From: Deltaproteobacteria bacterium
GTDB lineage: Bacteria > Desulfobacterota > Desulfobacteria > Desulfobacterales > ETH-SRB1
NCBI GenBank assembly: GCA_030272815.1
Contig: JAJSZT010000015.1
Location: forward strand, 1 to 63,068
Reading direction: 5' to 3'
Length of the DNA: 63,068 nucleotides
A program made the position numbers and the translations under genes. Below, piece by piece: positions 35,500 to 44,077 of the stretch; within the stretch, counting starts at the first letter, position 1, and every line of letters starts with the position of its first letter. The notes under the pieces are model-generated. The model worked only from the letters and a program-made list of their open reading frames with translations. It was not told where the DNA came from and did no database searches.

Positions 35500-36897
35500 A
35501 TGTCAAAATTATCATTAACCGGAGATCCTTTTGTAGACATGGGTGGCTTGGTGATGGAAACTATCCCTGAAAAAACCATAGAGGATAAGATACGTTTTGC
35601 CACTGACGTATACGTTGATGGATGGAAAGGAAAAGTAGATTCGATTTTTTTGCTCTCTAAACTTAATAACAATCATGTGAAAAATAAACCTGATCTTCAA
35701 CGCGAAGGCACTTTAGAATATTATCTTGGTGCTTTAAAAGATGACGGCGCTATTTCTGAAGGGCATTGCCGGGTTTGTGCTTTTAATGGCCATCTTTTCA
35801 AAGGCGGACGCAATAACTACCCTTTGGTAGGTTCAGGAGAATTCACAAATTTTCATCACTTCCAGGAGCCTGGTCTGCTTATTTGTAAAGATTGCCTTAT
35901 AAAACTTTTTTTTCTTCCTTTGGGAATTCTGCAAAGTGCCGGCAATCTTATGTTTCTTCAAATTAAAAACGAATATGAAAAAAAGCTTTGGCAAAAAGAT
36001 GTCATATTGAACAATCTGGATAAAATCTCCCATAGTTCTTCTGCAGGCATTTTAAAATCAAAATATACAAATCCTCAAAATGCTTTATTCTACTTTGCCT
36101 CCAGCCTGATTACATGCTTTGAGCTTTATGATTATCCTCCTTTGCAGGTAAGGTTGTTTTATTTTACAAATTTCGGCAGTAAACCTGACATTGAAATTCA
36201 TGATCTGCCGAGTCCGGTTTTTTCATTTTTAAAACGTGTTTTAAAACCGGATCTAAGACCGCACTGGTCATATTTTATTAAAAGGCATTATCAGTTTAGA
36301 AAAACCGTTAATTTTGATGAAGATAAAAATGAATGGGTTGAAGTTAAAAAAAAGAACTCTATTTCATTAGACATAGATAACTATGCCGGTACCAACAAGA
36401 ATACAATCCATTATCTTCTACTTTCGGGAAAGTCTATTTTGGGGCGTCTACGCAAGATTTATAAACAAATGGAATTCCCTGTTTATATTGCAATAGCATA
36501 TCTAAAGGAGGTGAGAAAAATGAAGCAGGAACAGATTGATTTAATAAAAAAGATTTCAGAGAAAATTATCACATTAGCAGAAAATGCAAAAAACTATAAA
36601 AAATTTATAACTCCTATTGAAGGGGCAAAATATGGGCATCAACTACGAGGCGCTATTATCAGGATGGTAAAGGAACATTATAAAAACGGTGAACAGGAGC
36701 CGTTTGTACGTTTCAATGACTATGTGGAGTATCTTTTCCCTGACGGCCAAAGCTGGTATGAAGTTAGGGATTTTCTGCTTATATCTCTTTATGATAAGTT
36801 GCATCAATTACGTATAGAGCCCGATAAAATTTCAGATGACGAAATCCCTGATATAGAAGAGATAAACAGAAGTTCTATAGAAGTTTTTAACTCATAA
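35500..36897 (+). CDS. cas8: type I-B Cascade large subunit, Cst1/Cas8a1-like
   Basis: A 465-residue protein with the paired zinc-finger-like motifs C90-x2-C93 and C129-x2-C132, the CXXC-CXXC pattern that defines the Cst1 (Tneap) Cas8 family. The large subunit recognises the PAM and recruits Cas3. The ATG at 35500 has AAAGG in front; the in-frame TTG at 35491 is less likely. The C-terminal 125 residues are helical and have their own internal translation start (next entry). Confidence 0.85.
   Translation: MSKLSLTGDPFVDMGGLVMETIPEKTIEDKIRFATDVYVDGWKGKVDSIFLLSKLNNNHVKNKPDLQREGTLEYYLGALKDDGAISEGHCRVCAFNGHLFKGGRNNYPLVGSGEFTNFHHFQEPGLLICKDCLIKLFFLPLGILQSAGNLMFLQIKNEYEKKLWQKDVILNNLDKISHSSSAGILKSKYTNPQNALFYFASSLITCFELYDYPPLQVRLFYFTNFGSKPDIEIHDLPSPVFSFLKRVLKPDLRPHWSYFIKRHYQFRKTVNFDEDKNEWVEVKKKNSISLDIDNYAGTNKNTIHYLLLSGKSILGRLRKIYKQMEFPVYIAIAYLKEVRKMKQEQIDLIKKISEKIITLAENAKNYKKFITPIEGAKYGHQLRGAIIRMVKEHYKNGEQEPFVRFNDYVEYLFPDGQSWYEVRDFLLISLYDKLHQLRIEPDKISDDEIPDIEEINRSSIEVFNS
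36520..36897 (+). CDS. cas11: internal in-frame start: predicted Cas11 small subunit
   Basis: Inside cas8, AAAGGAGGTGA (36504-36514) is followed five bases later by an ATG at 36520 in the same frame. Translation would give a separate 125-residue helical protein identical to the Cas8 C-terminus. Independent translation of the small subunit from within the large-subunit gene is established for several type I systems (I-B, I-C, I-D). The ribosome site here is much stronger than that of cas8 itself, as expected for a subunit needed in several copies. Confidence 0.7.
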   Translation: MKQEQIDLIKKISEKIITLAENAKNYKKFITPIEGAKYGHQLRGAIIRMVKEHYKNGEQEPFVRFNDYVEYLFPDGQSWYEVRDFLLISLYDKLHQLRIEPDKISDDEIPDIEEINRSSIEVFNS

Positions 36898-36911
36898 TGT
36901 GGAGGGAAGAA

Positions 36912-37964
36912 ATGCCTAATACCATTCAAGGATTTATGTTAATTGACGTGGATGTCGCAGCATTAAATAATGCAGGCAAAGATACAGCCACTACTTTAGA
37001 TAATGCTGTGGCTACCAAGAAAATTATAAAAAACGGAAAAAATTATGCGTATGTATCAGGCCAAGCATGGCGTTACTGGTGGCGCGAAACATTGAGGAAT
37101 AACTTTAGCTGGAAAATGTCGCCTGTGACAAGAGAGAAAAAAATTGCATTTACCGAAGCAAATCCGATTTTATATCCTGATGATGATATGTTTGGATATA
37201 TGCGGGCTGCAAAAGAAGAAATCACAGATGACAAAGGCAAATCAAAAAATATAAATGTTACTTTAACCCGTGTGTCACCGCTTAAAAATTCTGCGCTAAT
37301 CAGTATCTCTCCTACTAATATTGTTCAAAACTGGTCATCCATGACCAGACAGGAGGGTGATGCAGTCCCATATGGCAAAGATGAATATTGCGCCACTATG
37401 AAAGGGATGTTTTCTATTTCCCTGGATCAGGCAGGCACCTTTTCCAGTCAGGAACGTACAGGATTTAAAAACCTTAATGAAACTTTAAAAAAGTTTGCCT
37501 TAGAAAACAAGGCCCAAGAGATTGACGACCCTTTTGCAAAAGATAAACATGGCAACCCTTTAAAACTGTATAGAATGAAAAAAGGAACACGGGAAAAACG
37601 AATAGAAGATACGCTGATTGCATTGGAAATCTTAAATGGAGGCGCCATGCAGACCACCAATATGGGAGATGTAACGCCGAAACTTATTGTACTGGCAACC
37701 TTAAACAGCGGCAATCATCTTTTTTCTCATCTTGCAAAGGATGATTTGGGGAAGCCTCTCTTTTCGATAGATGCGTTAAAGCAGGTTGTCGATGATTATA
37801 AAGAAAGAATCATTGGAAAAGTATATATCGGAAGACGCATAGGCTTTATGGATAAACTGGAAGAAGGATTGGCAGGTTATGGCTCTGACGATAAAATTTT
37901 TTATGGGTCTGTTAATGAAGCCATAAAAAACTATGTAAATGAAGTGAAAACACAAATACCATAA
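36912..37964 (+). CDS. cas7: Cascade backbone subunit Cas7 (Cst2/DevR family)
   Basis: A 350-residue RAMP protein that polymerises along the crRNA spacer. The N-terminus (IQGFMLIDVDVAALNNAGKD) and the YVSGQAWRYWWRETL segment are typical of the Cst2/DevR Cas7 group. MQTTNMGDVTPKLIVLA near residue 245 is also characteristic. GGAGGGA lies 5 bases before the ATG at 36912. An earlier ATG at 36897 overlaps the cas8 stop and is less favoured. Confidence 0.92.
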   Translation: MPNTIQGFMLIDVDVAALNNAGKDTATTLDNAVATKKIIKNGKNYAYVSGQAWRYWWRETLRNNFSWKMSPVTREKKIAFTEANPILYPDDDMFGYMRAAKEEITDDKGKSKNINVTLTRVSPLKNSALISISPTNIVQNWSSMTRQEGDAVPYGKDEYCATMKGMFSISLDQAGTFSSQERTGFKNLNETLKKFALENKAQEIDDPFAKDKHGNPLKLYRMKKGTREKRIEDTLIALEILNGGAMQTTNMGDVTPKLIVLATLNSGNHLFSHLAKDDLGKPLFSIDALKQVVDDYKERIIGKVYIGRRIGFMDKLEEGLAGYGSDDKIFYGSVNEAIKNYVNEVKTQIP

Positions 37965-37979
37965 TAAAGGTATCCAATT

Positions 37980-38642
37980 ATGAAAGCATACAGAGTTCAT
38001 ATAACAAGCTGGACCGCAAGTTTCCGTTATCCAAATCTTATCAGCGGTTATCAGCCATCTTTGTTCGTGCCCCCACTTTCAACCATCTATGGCCTTATTT
38101 CCGCTGCCGCTGGAAACTATATTTGCGCTCGCGATGTACCTGTGGGTTATCTCTTTGATTTTGCAACTCAAACTATCGATCTTGAAACAATTTACCAGTT
38201 TTCGAGCAAGGGCAATCACCTGTTGACAAAATCGAACGTTATCAGACGGCAGATCCTTTTTGATAATTCCCTATGGATATATTTTAACGATGTTAAAAGG
38301 GCGCATTTTTTTTGCAATCCCAGGTTCCAATTACTGCTTGGCCGGTCAAACGATCTTGCCTCAGTGATTTCCGTTGATGAAATTGATCTTGAACCTCGCA
38401 TGAAACTTACAAAACTAAAAGGCACATCGGTTCCCATGGAAACCGTCGCTCTTAGCGCTCCCATACAGGCATTGCCGGTTAGCTTTACGAATGAAATACC
38501 AAGAAGGGGCATGGGTACCCAACCCTTTTTTTTATTGGAATACGATTATGAGCAGCAGGAACCTGTTCATAAAGAAGGATTCTATGATCCGCAACTCGAC
38601 CATGAGATATATTGGCATGATTACACAAATTCACTTCCATAA
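37980..38642 (+). CDS. cas5: Cascade subunit Cas5 (Cas5t type)
   Basis: A 220-residue RAMP protein that caps the 5' handle of the crRNA. The N-terminal strand and the PPLSTIYGLISAAAGN segment (residues ~32-47) are the Cas5 signature. AAAGG precedes the ATG, and it follows cas7 by 15 bp. Confidence 0.9.
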   Translation: MKAYRVHITSWTASFRYPNLISGYQPSLFVPPLSTIYGLISAAAGNYICARDVPVGYLFDFATQTIDLETIYQFSSKGNHLLTKSNVIRRQILFDNSLWIYFNDVKRAHFFCNPRFQLLLGRSNDLASVISVDEIDLEPRMKLTKLKGTSVPMETVALSAPIQALPVSFTNEIPRRGMGTQPFFLLEYDYEQQEPVHKEGFYDPQLDHEIYWHDYTNSLP

Positions 38643-38651
38643 AAGTAATTC

Positions 38652-40988
38652 ATGATAAGTGATTTTACAGTGGAAAGCGTCTGGGCTAAATCGGACGGCA
38701 AAAGCTTGATTAAGCACCTTGAGGACTGCTTAACGGTTTATCGACAGGTTGTGAAGGCGCTGCCCATGATTCCGTATCTTGTAAAACTGGAAGATTTTTT
38801 TGATCTTCTTTTTTGCGCTGTTTATATGCACGACTGGGGAAAGGCTCACTTTGAATTTCAGAAAGTTCTAAAAAAGAAAAATAATCAGTGGACCCACAAT
38901 CGTCATGAAATATTCAGCGTTCCCTTTGTGGGAATGTTTAAATTTCCTGCTGGATACAAAGAATTGATAGCGCAAGCTATTATCGGACATCATAAGGATT
39001 TTGAGACTCTGTTAGACTACGTATACTCTGATGATGATATTAAAAGTTATAGCTTAAACTCAGCATCAGATATAAATCCATTGGATTTTAAAAAAAACTT
39101 AGTCAATAAATTGGATGCAACCTACCTGAAAGGATTAAAAAACAGATTGCAAAAATTTTATAACAAATATGCCTGTGGTAAACGCAAGTTTGAGTTTGAT
39201 AATATTGTTTTTTCATCTGTTAAAAACCCTATAAAAGAATTTGTTTGGCCCTACATAAAGGAAAATTCCAATTCAGATGGTACAAAATATTGGCAGCAGA
39301 TGCTTATGTCAGGTTGTATCAAATTATGCGATCATATGGGTTCTGCTGAAATCAGTGAAATTCCCAGACTTAAAGAAAGTAATTTTAATTTTTTAGATAG
39401 CTTTTCTGAAAAATTATATAAACATCAAAGCAAATCTGCTTGTGTCGAAGGGAACGTACTTTTGTCAGCACCAACAGGATCAGGAAAAACCGAGGCAGCT
39501 TTATTATGGTTGAAAAAACAGTTTCAAAGCGGCAGGCAGGGACGCATTTTTTATGTTCTGCCATATACAGCTTCGATTAATGCCATGCACAGGCGGCTTA
39601 TTGATAACTTTGAAAAAAATGGAACAAAACCGGGAAATACCCGTTACATTGGAATACTGCATGGAAAGCTGTCGCAATATCTTGCAGAATATTTTGAAAA
39701 TTCTGACGAAAATCCACTTGAAAAAAAATCATCAATTGTAAAACTAAAAGATATGCACCACCAGATGATTCATCCCATTAAGGTGGTTACACCGTTTCAG
39801 ATATTGAAATACTGTTATGGAGTAAAGGGCTTTGAAAAGGGGTTTGCCGAACTCGCAGGGGCAATGCTGATCTTCGATGAAATACACGCATACGACACGC
39901 AGACGTTTGCTCAGATTACAGCATCCCTTAACTGGATGACAAGACATTTGAATATCAGAACAATGATTATGACAGCCACTCTGCCGTCTTTTATGCTTAA
40001 AGAGTTGTCGGTCGCAATAGGTTCCTTCCAAATTATAAAGGCGGATGACGGTCTTTTGGAACATTTTGTCAGACACAGGGTGAGTATTTGTGAAGGAAAT
40101 ATTTTCGATCAAATTCCGGCGATTCTAAAGGCGGTTCGTAAAGGGCTGCGCGTCATTGTAGTATGCAATACTGTATTAAATGCACAGGAAATCTTTAAAA
40201 AGCTTCTTAATAATACAGATGATAAAAAATCTGTGTTGCTGCATTCACGTTTCACTGCCAATGATCGTTTGGAAAAAGAAAAAACTCTCTTTGACAAAGA
40301 AATAAATATTTACCTGCTTGTTGGCACTCAGGCCATAGAAGTAAGTTTAAATATTGATTTTGATATAATGTTTACTGAACCTGCTCCTTTGGATGCTTTA
40401 ATCCAGAGATTCGGACGAATTAATCGACGACGGAAAAAAGGAGTTTGTCCAGTTTATGTATGCAGTAAAGGAGGAGAAAATGATCATTATATTTATCCGA
40501 AAGAAATTGTGAACAATACCATGAATGTACTTCGTGATACATCAGTTATAAAAGAAAGCAAACTTCAACAAATGCTTGACACGGTATATCCGGACTTTCC
40601 TGAAAAAGATAAATATTACAAAACCAAAACAGGTTTTTTGAAAAGCCTTTCCAGATTAAGGCCGTTTATGCGACACAAAGAGGAAGAAAAAGAGTTTTAC
40701 AAAAGATTTACCGGCGTTTCCGTTGTACCTGAACAATTTCAGGAAAAATATGAAGAACTAATATATCAACTCGATTTTATTGAAGCGGAGAAACTGGTTG
40801 TCACAATTCATCAAGGAATGTTTTTCAAACTTTGTGGCAAAGGGGTTATAGAAAAATCAGAAGGTGTGTTTGAAACCAGTGGCAGGCTTAAAAAATTCCC
40901 ATACTTAGTTGTAAGGTGTAAGTATGATAAATCGTTAGGTCTTTTGGAGCAGGAATATACAGAAAGTTGCGGCGTGTTGTCAATATAG
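38652..40988 (+). CDS. cas3: CRISPR nuclease-helicase Cas3
   Basis: A 778-residue single-chain Cas3 that degrades targeted DNA. The N-terminal HD nuclease has H22, H60-D61 and H113-H114. The superfamily 2 helicase follows: Walker A around residues 272-281 (APTGSGKTE), DEIH box at D409-H412, TATLP, and the QRFGRINRR arginine motif. Presence of intact catalytic motifs suggests a functional interference module. Confidence 0.95.
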   Translation: MISDFTVESVWAKSDGKSLIKHLEDCLTVYRQVVKALPMIPYLVKLEDFFDLLFCAVYMHDWGKAHFEFQKVLKKKNNQWTHNRHEIFSVPFVGMFKFPAGYKELIAQAIIGHHKDFETLLDYVYSDDDIKSYSLNSASDINPLDFKKNLVNKLDATYLKGLKNRLQKFYNKYACGKRKFEFDNIVFSSVKNPIKEFVWPYIKENSNSDGTKYWQQMLMSGCIKLCDHMGSAEISEIPRLKESNFNFLDSFSEKLYKHQSKSACVEGNVLLSAPTGSGKTEAALLWLKKQFQSGRQGRIFYVLPYTASINAMHRRLIDNFEKNGTKPGNTRYIGILHGKLSQYLAEYFENSDENPLEKKSSIVKLKDMHHQMIHPIKVVTPFQILKYCYGVKGFEKGFAELAGAMLIFDEIHAYDTQTFAQITASLNWMTRHLNIRTMIMTATLPSFMLKELSVAIGSFQIIKADDGLLEHFVRHRVSICEGNIFDQIPAILKAVRKGLRVIVVCNTVLNAQEIFKKLLNNTDDKKSVLLHSRFTANDRLEKEKTLFDKEINIYLLVGTQAIEVSLNIDFDIMFTEPAPLDALIQRFGRINRRRKKGVCPVYVCSKGGENDHYIYPKEIVNNTMNVLRDTSVIKESKLQQMLDTVYPDFPEKDKYYKTKTGFLKSLSRLRPFMRHKEEEKEFYKRFTGVSVVPEQFQEKYEELIYQLDFIEAEKLVVTIHQGMFFKLCGKGVIEKSEGVFETSGRLKKFPYLVVRCKYDKSLGLLEQEYTESCGVLSI

Positions 40989-41247
40989 TGAGTTCCTAAA
41001 GTAGCCTAAAATAAAGGTGTTAATCCAAAAAGCAATAACCTGCTAAAATAAAAGTATGCTCATTTACAAATAAACGACTTTTTTGCATTTCAAGATACTA
41101 TTATTTGTATAGATAAAGTATGGAGTTCTGGGCTTGAAGTGGCTATATTCTTTTCTTAAAGACACACAAGCTCGGCTTCCTTGGCACCTTCTCAGTCAAT
41201 TTCGAAATCCACGATACTGGGGCGTAGGCAATAAAGGAATTACGGCA

Positions 41248-41571
41248 ATGGCTTCTAAAAAAGATAAAAAGTTAATTTATGCTCTTATAAAAAAGTATGT
41301 AAATGTGATGAAAGAGCATAACATACCTGTCTGGCGTTTATACCTATATGGCTCTTATGCCAAAGACACCTATCATGAATATAGCGATATTGATTTGGCC
41401 GTTTTTTGGAACAGGGATGAGATAGATGGTTTTGACGAGGATGTACTTTTGATGAAGCTCACCAGGATGGTGGATTTACGAATAGAGCCGCACTCCTTTG
41501 CAAAATCGGACTTTGATGAGACCAACCCGTATATCAAAGCAATAATAGAGACTGGTGAGAGGATAATTTGA
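41248..41571 (+). CDS. MNT-type nucleotidyltransferase domain protein
   Basis: A 107-residue minimal nucleotidyltransferase. The active site G-S-Y-A ... D-I-D (LYLYGSYAKDTYHEYSDIDLAVF, residues ~30-52) is intact. Such proteins act in MNT-HEPN toxin-antitoxin pairs or nucleotidylate targets, but no HEPN partner is next to it. AAAGGA precedes the ATG at 41248. The frame is open from 41134, but the extra 38 codons are not family-like. Its stop overlaps the cas4 start (TTGA), so the two are translationally coupled. Confidence 0.8.
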   Translation: MASKKDKKLIYALIKKYVNVMKEHNIPVWRLYLYGSYAKDTYHEYSDIDLAVFWNRDEIDGFDEDVLLMKLTRMVDLRIEPHSFAKSDFDETNPYIKAIIETGERII

Positions 41572-42167
41572 TTGATCAAACCGCTTTTTCCATAACAGCA
41601 TCTGATATACTGGAATATCTTTATTGCCCGAGATTCATTTATTTTGAAAACTATCTGGATATTCCGCAACATCAGGAAAAAAGGTTTAAAGTCCAGAAGG
41701 GTCGAGATGTCCATGATGACAAGCAGAGGATAAATCCGGCTTACTTGAGGAAAAAACTCGGATGTATTGAACGGAAATCTTCGGTCTATCTTTCATCTGC
41801 ACGGGGTATCAGGGGAATTGTTGATGAAATACTTTTTCTGGATGACGGGAGCGCAGCGCCGCTTGATTACAAATACGCAGAGTACAAGGAACGAACTTTC
41901 AAAAATCACAAATATCAGTTGACGTTCTATGGACAGTTGATAAAAGAAAATTATGATGTGCCGGTAAAAAGAGGTTTTATCATCTACACTCGAAGCAGGA
42001 ATAAACTTGTAGAAGTTCCCATTAGTGAAAGAATGTATAGTGAATTAAGTGATATAATTAAAGAACTCTTTGATGTTGTTCAAAAAGGCATTTATCCAAA
42101 GCCAACCCGCTACAAACAGCGCTGCCCTGATTGCTGCTACAAAAATATTTGTGAAAGTACAATTTAA
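41568..42167 (+). CDS. cas4: CRISPR adaptation nuclease Cas4
   Basis: A 199-residue RecB-like 5'-3' nuclease with a 4Fe-4S cluster. The cluster ligands are C20 and C186-x2-C189-x5-C195. Nuclease residues lie in GRDVHDD (His), GIVDEI, PLDYKYAE and YQLTFYGQL (Gln). Cas4 trims prespacers at the PAM. It starts with TTG, overlapping the MNT stop by 4 bp, and has GAGAGGA upstream. It lies near the array rather than next to cas1-cas2. Confidence 0.92.
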   Translation: MIDQTAFSITASDILEYLYCPRFIYFENYLDIPQHQEKRFKVQKGRDVHDDKQRINPAYLRKKLGCIERKSSVYLSSARGIRGIVDEILFLDDGSAAPLDYKYAEYKERTFKNHKYQLTFYGQLIKENYDVPVKRGFIIYTRSRNKLVEVPISERMYSELSDIIKELFDVVQKGIYPKPTRYKQRCPDCCYKNICESTI

Positions 42168-42224
42168 TCCACTGCGCAATACCAATCAGGTTACTGTGGG
42201 GCAGTTTAAAGGCAAAAATTATAT

Positions 42225-42518
42225 ATGCAAAAAGTTGACGTTAAATCGATTTTTCGTCCATCTCTTTTCTGGGATGCGGATGAAATAGATATAGATAAGC
42301 ATGCTGCTTATGTAATCGCCAGGGTTCTGGACTATGGTGATATTGAGGATGTGCGGAAAATCAGAGAAATGTATCCCGATGAGAAAATCATAGAGGCAAT
42401 CCGAACCAGACGGGGAATGTTTCCCAAAACAGGAAAATACTGGGCAATAAGATTTAATATTCCTTTTAGCGAGGTAGCATGTTTGAAGAAGTATTATCAA
42501 CAGAAGCAATACCTGTAA
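42225..42518 (+). CDS. DUF6922-like protein, AbiE-associated
   Basis: A 97-residue acidic-to-basic protein (SLFWDADEIDIDKHAAYVIAR, then a DVRKIREMY segment and ARRG/TRRGMFP-like end). Small proteins of this type are commonly encoded directly upstream of AbiEii/AbiGii nucleotidyltransferase toxins. That partner is truncated here and overlaps it by 40 bp. Family name is from memory of the pattern and should be treated as tentative. Confidence 0.6.
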   Translation: MQKVDVKSIFRPSLFWDADEIDIDKHAAYVIARVLDYGDIEDVRKIREMYPDEKIIEAIRTRRGMFPKTGKYWAIRFNIPFSEVACLKKYYQQKQYL

Positions 42519-42586
42519 TTAAATCATTGGGCCCTCACTTAGAAACGTTTTATCTGGCTGGAGGCAGTGGATTGGCATTACAATAA
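42479..42586 (+). pseudogene. truncated AbiEii/AbiGii-type nucleotidyltransferase
   Basis: Only 35 codons remain. The fragment ends HLETFYLAGGSGLALQ followed by a stop. FYLAGGTxLALQLGHR is the N-terminal signature of AbiEii/AbiGii toxins, so the catalytic domain has been lost right after it. No continuation is seen in any frame downstream before the CRISPR leader. Confidence 0.75.
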
Positions 42587-42795
42587 ATTGTTCGAGAAAG
42601 AATTGTTCTTGGAGTAAAAATATTTAAAAATAAGGATGTCTAGTCAATTAATTACGTCAAATCAGGAGGTTAATTATGCTATGGCGTGGTGGAAACAGAC
42701 TGAAAAGTGGGCTATCAAAGCCTTAAAAGCGCGATTATCAGCATTTGAAAATAAATATAACCTGCAAGTATTGCAGAATAAAAAGCGAAATCGAG
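42587..42795 (+). promoter_or_regulatory. CRISPR leader
   Basis: About 209 bp of AT-rich sequence directly upstream of the first repeat, on the side that matches the repeat's transcription direction. It begins at the end of the broken AbiE gene. It contains AGGAGG at 42664-42669 and the small ORF listed separately. Confidence 0.7.
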
Positions 42796-42800
42796 ATTGA
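42681..42800 (+). CDS. 39-residue ORF inside the CRISPR leader
   Basis: ATG at 42681 (or a different frame from ATG at 42676) follows a consensus AGGAGG. The 39 residues are aromatic and basic (MAWWKQTEKWAIKALKARL), with an amphipathic helix pattern. The stop codon lies within the first five bases of repeat 1. I do not recognise a family. It may be a real small protein or a remnant displaced by the array. Confidence 0.35.
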   Translation: MAWWKQTEKWAIKALKARLSAFENKYNLQVLQNKKRNRD

Positions 42801-43703
42801 AGAGAAGATTCCATTAAAACAAGGATTGAAACTGGAACTTGGTTGTGGGTATCGGGTAAGACTTGGGATTGAAGAGAAGATTCCATTAAAACAAGGATTG
42901 AAACATGAGTTACAAGATGCTGGATATATCCAAGGCTATATATTGAAGAGAAGATTCCATTAAAACAAGGATTGAAACCGTGAGCTTAACGATTTGAGAT
43001 GTTTTTTAATGGGATTGAAGAGAAGATTCCATTAAAACAAGGATTGAAACCTGGTCTTTCCATCCGTGCTTATTCTTTAAGGTCAATTGAAGAGAAGATT
43101 CCATTAAAACAAGGATTGAAACAAATTAATACTGATATTATAAAAATAACAGAACTTATTGAAGAGAAGATTCCATTAAAACAAGGATTGAAACCATATA
43201 CGGCATCCACCCAAAGATTATATTGAGATAATTGAAGAGAAGATTCCATTAAAACAAGGATTGAAACATGAAGATCAAGGATTTGAATTAAACGACAACA
43301 CATTGAAGAGAAGATTCCATTAAAACAAGGATTGAAACAGCATCGGCATTTGTTGTTTTCCGAAGTTTTTCCGTATTGAAGAGAAGATTCCATTAAAACA
43401 AGGATTGAAACCGCTTATCGTGAAAGCTGGATTACTCGACAATATGAAATTGAAGAGAAGATTCCATTAAAACAAGGATTGAAACTGTTAACTTGGGCTA
43501 TGAATTTAAGAGGATGTGAAAGATTGAAGAGAAGATTCCATTAAAACAAGGATTGAAACCAGTTAAAGAGATCGACGGCGAGAGAGAGTATTTAATTGAA
43601 GAGAAGATTCCATTAAAACAAGGATTGAAACATGAAGGCGATAAGCATTTACTGAAAGCCATTGATATTGAAGAGAAGATTCCATTAAAACAAGGATTGA
43701 AAC
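42796..43703 (+). CRISPR. CRISPR array: 13 repeats of 37 bp, 12 spacers
   Basis: Repeats begin at 42796, 42868, 42942, 43014, 43086, 43158, 43231, 43302, 43375, 43449, 43523, 43595 and 43667. All 13 read the same, starting ATTGAAGAGAAG and ending AAGGATTGAAAC. Spacers are 34-37 bp and all different. The 3' end ATTGAAAC is the usual 8-nt crRNA handle of type I-B, which sets transcription left to right with the leader at the left. Even the last repeat is undegenerate. Confidence 0.99.
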
Positions 43704-43708
43704 TGTAG

Positions 43709-43728
43709 GGGCACGATGCATCGTGCCC
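43709..43728. repeat. 20-bp perfect palindrome after the array
   Basis: GGGCACGATG and its complement meet without a loop, inside a GTAGGGGCAC...GTGCCCTTAC context typical of dispersed palindromes. No U-run follows directly, so it is not a classical terminator, though it could stall transcription of the array. Confidence 0.6.
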
Positions 43729-43776
43729 TTACCTTCTGTGAGAATTTTTTATATCACACATTTTTTGACTTACAGG

Positions 43777-43814
43777 TTGACATCGCAGTATATATATTTT
43801 AGACTGGTCTAAAA
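43777..43814 (+). promoter_or_regulatory. promoter and operator of the phd-vapC module
   Basis: TTGACA at 43777-43782 is followed by a perfect 8-bp inverted repeat TTTTAGAC-TG-GTCTAAAA (43797-43814) at the -10 position. A tandem ACTGGTCTAAA / ACTGGTTTAAA adds a second half-site. This is the expected layout for antitoxin autorepression. Confidence 0.55.
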
Positions 43815-43837
43815 CTGGTTTAAAGAGGACGAAAAAA

Positions 43838-44077
43838 ATGGAAACAGTTGGCGCTTATGAGGCAAAAACACATCTTCCAAAGTTACTTGAGCGGGTAAGC
43901 AAAGGAGAACGGATAACTATCACGAAACATGGCGTGCCCGTGGCGGTATTGCATCCTCCGGAATTTCAACGCAGGACGGAACCAAAAAAAATCATTTCTG
44001 CATTGCGCGACTTTCGGAATCAACACAGTCTTAATGGTTTATCTTTACGTGAAATGCTCGAAGAAGGAAGACTGTAG
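43838..44077 (+). CDS. Phd/YefM-family antitoxin
   Basis: A 79-residue antitoxin. The N-terminal Phd fold reads VGAYEAKTHLPKLLERVSKGERITITKHGVPVAVL (in segments, residues 4-38), and the C-terminal tail (LSLREMLEEGRL) would wrap the toxin. It stops immediately before the toxin ATG. It probably represses its own promoter with the toxin as co-repressor. Confidence 0.9.
   Translation: METVGAYEAKTHLPKLLERVSKGERITITKHGVPVAVLHPPEFQRRTEPKKIISALRDFRNQHSLNGLSLREMLEEGRL

Noticed and set aside
41134-41247. 38-codon N-terminal extension of the MNT protein
   Set aside because: The segment is not nucleotidyltransferase-like, and AAAGGA lies correctly in front of the ATG at 41248.
42745-43393. Open frames on both strands through the CRISPR array with repeating peptides
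   Set aside because: They are translations of the 37-bp repeats and have no ribosome sites; the array explains them completely.
43709-43728. Rho-independent terminator of the CRISPR array
   Set aside because: The palindrome is perfect but has no loop and no immediate U-run; it looks like a dispersed palindrome.
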